Positions 19,866-21,744 of a DNA stretch of 21,744 bases are shown here, one piece after another. Source of the DNA: Plakobranchus ocellatus (lineage: Eukaryota > Mollusca > Gastropoda > Plakobranchidae). The notes beneath the pieces are model-generated. The model ran no database searches. It saw only the letters and a list, made by a program, of their open reading frames with translations, and was not told the origin of the DNA. The position numbers and the translations under genes are program-made. The DNA lies in the NCBI GenBank assembly GCA_019648995.1, contig BLXT01007309.1, forward strand, positions 4,075,062 to 4,096,805. Reading direction: 5' to 3'. Every line of letters starts with the position of its first letter. The stretch's first letter is position 1.

Positions 19866-20155
19866 AGATAGTATTAATTGCTACAGAGTGACGATGTATC
19901 AATTAGCAGCTAACTGCCAGTTAAATTGATACAACGTGACTATGTAGCAATTAACAGCCCCTTTATTGATAATCATCATTCTGTAACAATTAACAGACCG
20001 TTATTCTTATCATTACTCTGTAGCAATTAACAGCCCCTTTATTGATAATCATCATTCTGTAACAATTAACAGACCGTTATTCTCATTATTATTCTGTAGC
20101 AATTAACGGTGCATTAATTGATACATTGTCACTTTGTAGCAATTAACGCTACCAT
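19866..20155. mobile_element. Fold-back (MITE-like) element with internal 76-bp tandem units
   Basis: A 31-base arm at 19875-19905 is the near-exact reverse complement of 20115-20145 (29 of 31) and of 19923-19953 (27 of 31), so the left end can fold on itself with a 17-base loop and also pair with the right end. Between the arms lie two nearly identical 76-bp units (19943-20018 and 20019-20094), each made of two diverged 37-39-base subunits beginning TGTAGCAATTAACAG or TGTAACAATTAACAG. There is no coding sequence. AATTAA occurs just outside both ends and may be the target site, but the exact ends are not certain. Confidence 0.7.
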
Positions 20156-20211
20156 GAATTAAATATGTCATAATCTGGGGACAGGCCCAACAACTTTTAG
20201 ATATTTACCTT

Positions 20212-20461
20212 GGTACTACTGACTTTAATCGGACCCGATCTTGTCAAGGTTTGTGACCTAGATTTATTTTCATGGAGACAGACTCTCTCATCTGTCTCCA
20301 AGAAAATTCTTGGGTGACCCCTTTTCATTTAATTGTGATTGTAGCAGGACTTCCAATGCGCACACAAGAATAAGTAGGCCTAAATTGTGTGAAAGCTAGA
20401 CTGCTGAACAAACCGGTACAACTGATTTATAAAATCGGGTCCGATTAAAGTCAGTAGTACC
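20212..20461. mobile_element. Candidate MITE bounded by a perfect 28-bp inverted repeat
   Basis: 20212-20239 and 20434-20461 are exact reverse complements (outer end GGTACTACTGAC, inner end GGACCCGAT). The 194-base interior is non-coding and holds a 9-bp hairpin, GGAGACAGA at 20274-20282 pairing with TCTGTCTCC at 20291-20299. No target-site duplication is obvious: TTACCTT precedes the left arm and TTTACCTT follows the right arm, which could be a 7-base direct repeat offset by a base. Confidence 0.6.
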
Positions 20462-20464
20462 TTT

Positions 20465-20650
20465 ACCTTCATCAGCTACTTATGAAATGAAGAGGCGAGT
20501 GTCGTACTTTCACATGGTATCTATACAATTTTTTTTTCATTTTGTTGGTAGGCGTAGCTGATGACGGTTGATCTAGAGGTCATTGGGCCTGTCCTCCTAT
20601 TTCCCCAAAAGCACATCTCCATTGATATTTTTGTGCATGTGGAGATAGAA
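20465..20650. repeat. Diverged repeat block, copy B
   Basis: Homologous to 19205-19390 by the shared motif order. It carries a perfect 11-bp inverted repeat, TCATCAGCTAC at 20469-20479 with GTAGCTGATGA at 20554-20564. It follows the right arm of the 28-bp inverted repeat directly. Confidence 0.5.
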
Positions 20651-21239
20651 TTACAGGTGTGGACAGTTATCTGCTGGAGAGTTTCCATGGAGATGATGTA
20701 ATAGTTTATGTCAGTCCTTTGCTGACTGCTAAACGTAGAAATTGGTGTTTATCTAGACCTCTAGATCTAGATCTTGGGCATCTCCTCGCAAATTTCTATG
20801 GAGGCTGCTGCAAAGGTTTGTCTTGATACAAATTATCATAAATTTAAAGAATTATGAAAATGGACTTACACATATTGAGACTGTTTTATAATACAAAAGT
20901 TGCCTATGGACTCTAAATCGACTTCAATCCCTCAAGAGGTCGAGATTAGAATTTCCGAATTTCCAGTCCAGAAACCCAGATCTAATTAAGTAGGCCTCCA
21001 ATCTAATCTAGATAGAGTGCCTAGGCCTTGATACTTGCACTATTTTAAGGTTATTATCTAAGCTAATATGTTTTCTTATGAGAAAGGATATGTGGTCAAA
21101 AGATATATGCCAAGATATGGATTTGATCTAGAACTAGTTTACAAGTAGATAGATCTCTTTATAAATAACAATCCAAGCACTGAAACTGAAATAGATCTTG
21201 CCTCATCAAGATTCGATTACAAAGGCTCGAACCTAGCAA
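20651..21239. other. Non-coding, palindrome-rich, possibly 5' region of the caspase gene
   Basis: Contains TAGATCTA (20762), further AGATCT words at 20982 and 21151, TAGGCCT at 20992 and the ATG-T/GTAAGT candidate. Short hairpin motifs built on CTCCATG and ATGGAG recur at 20677-20700 and 20780-20805. Confidence 0.4.
20870..20873 (-). other. Candidate first coding bases of the caspase (ATG T before a consensus donor)
   Basis: On the minus strand, ATGT is followed directly by GTAAGT at 20869-20864. An exon ending here would be in phase 1, as the first visible caspase exon requires, and would give the start MSDHVDAKGD and a total of 287 residues. It needs a 4.7-kb first intron. Four bases of coding sequence are easily matched by chance, so this is only a hypothesis. 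Confidence 0.2.
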
Positions 21240-21744
21240 ATCTTTCTCCGCAGGTATTATTTACGATTACGAGTCCTAAATCCAAAGGCCTATCCCAAAT
21301 ACACTGCGGTGCCAGATCCAGGCAAGAATCAGCGGGCCGGACGACCGCGCTGCGGTGCGAGCCACAGCTAACAGCTAAGTGCTTACGATACCGCTTTCTG
21401 AGCCTCGTAAGCGTAGGCCCATACTGGAGGCAGCAGTTCACGTGTCCAACAATACATGTTTTGAAATACTCTCTTTCTTTGGTGCGAGCGCACATCAAGT
21501 CGGCACCTTGTCGAAGAGTTGGAGCTATCCTTTGTATTTTATAGCCTGGTCATACGTCAGTGGCTCTGTTGGATAAGGGAAAGGGGGGTGCCATTATGTG
21601 ACCACGCATAATTCTACTGACCGTTGCCGCGCGAATCACGAGGGCAGTCTTGTTACGCAATTTATCAGGCTAAGCGTAGACCCACACTAAAAGCGACGCG
21701 ACATGTCATGGCTAACTTGACAGACTGATGTCGCAGTTACTGTG
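21240..21744. promoter_or_regulatory. CpG-rich segment at the window end, candidate promoter or 5' exon region
   Basis: Many CpG dinucleotides (for example GGACGACCGCGCTGCGG near 21337 and GTTGCCGCGCGAATCACGAG near 21623), unlike the AT-rich rest. It lies on the upstream side of the caspase gene. The minus-strand frame 21498-21217 has no recognisable domain. It could equally be a transposon or part of a neighbouring gene beyond the window. Confidence 0.25.

Noticed and set aside
19943..20094. A CRISPR-like array
   Set aside because: The units are contiguous 76-bp tandem copies in a eukaryotic context, with no unique spacers and no cas genes.
20882..20900. A TATA box (TATAAAAC on the minus strand) as caspase core promoter
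   Set aside because: It lies only about 20 bases before the candidate ATG, too close for transcription to start upstream of that ATG.

Overview
The window looks like invertebrate nuclear DNA, AT-rich and mostly non-coding. The recognisable coding sequence is split into short exons with GT-AG introns. A tRNA-derived SINE, non-LTR retroelement debris and heavy use of the palindromic octamers TAGATCTA and TAGGCCTA point to a lophotrochozoan, plausibly a gastropod mollusc. The species assignment is inference and was not tested by a search.

One real protein gene is visible: an executioner-type (caspase-3/7-like) caspase on the minus strand, assembled from five exons between 16154 and 9361. They splice in frame with consensus sites and give about 285 residues, close to the usual 280-300 of short-prodomain caspases. 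They include the catalytic His (SHGEEG), the catalytic Cys (QACRG), both Asp-binding arginines and a complete p10 with its stop codon. Only the start codon is missing; two 5' candidates are discussed (20870-20873 and near 17250). The 4.1-kb intron carries a decayed gag-like fragment and the 843-bp intron carries a SINE with a clean 13-bp target-site duplication.

Elsewhere: 1-5000 is non-coding, with a decayed retroelement pol fragment (restriction-enzyme-like endonuclease region, minus strand, about 430-930), an ATC microsatellite, a second, 5'-truncated SINE copy (2985-3101) and a cluster of palindromes (3520-3610). At 5501-7284 a perfect 24-bp inverted repeat brackets about 1.7 kb that contains a 200-bp tandem duplication. 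At 7951-8408 lies the decayed 3' end of a LINE reverse transcriptase ORF. At 16803-17770 are two opposite-strand coding-like stretches of unknown identity, both broken. At 19200-20650 there is a dense block of inverted and tandem repeats (a fold-back element with two 76-bp units, a perfect 28-bp inverted repeat, several hairpins). The last 500 bases are CpG-rich, unlike the rest.

I see no complete autonomous transposon, no CRISPR array, no true tRNA or rRNA gene and no multi-gene system. The most valuable content is the caspase gene model and the repeat-element candidates.
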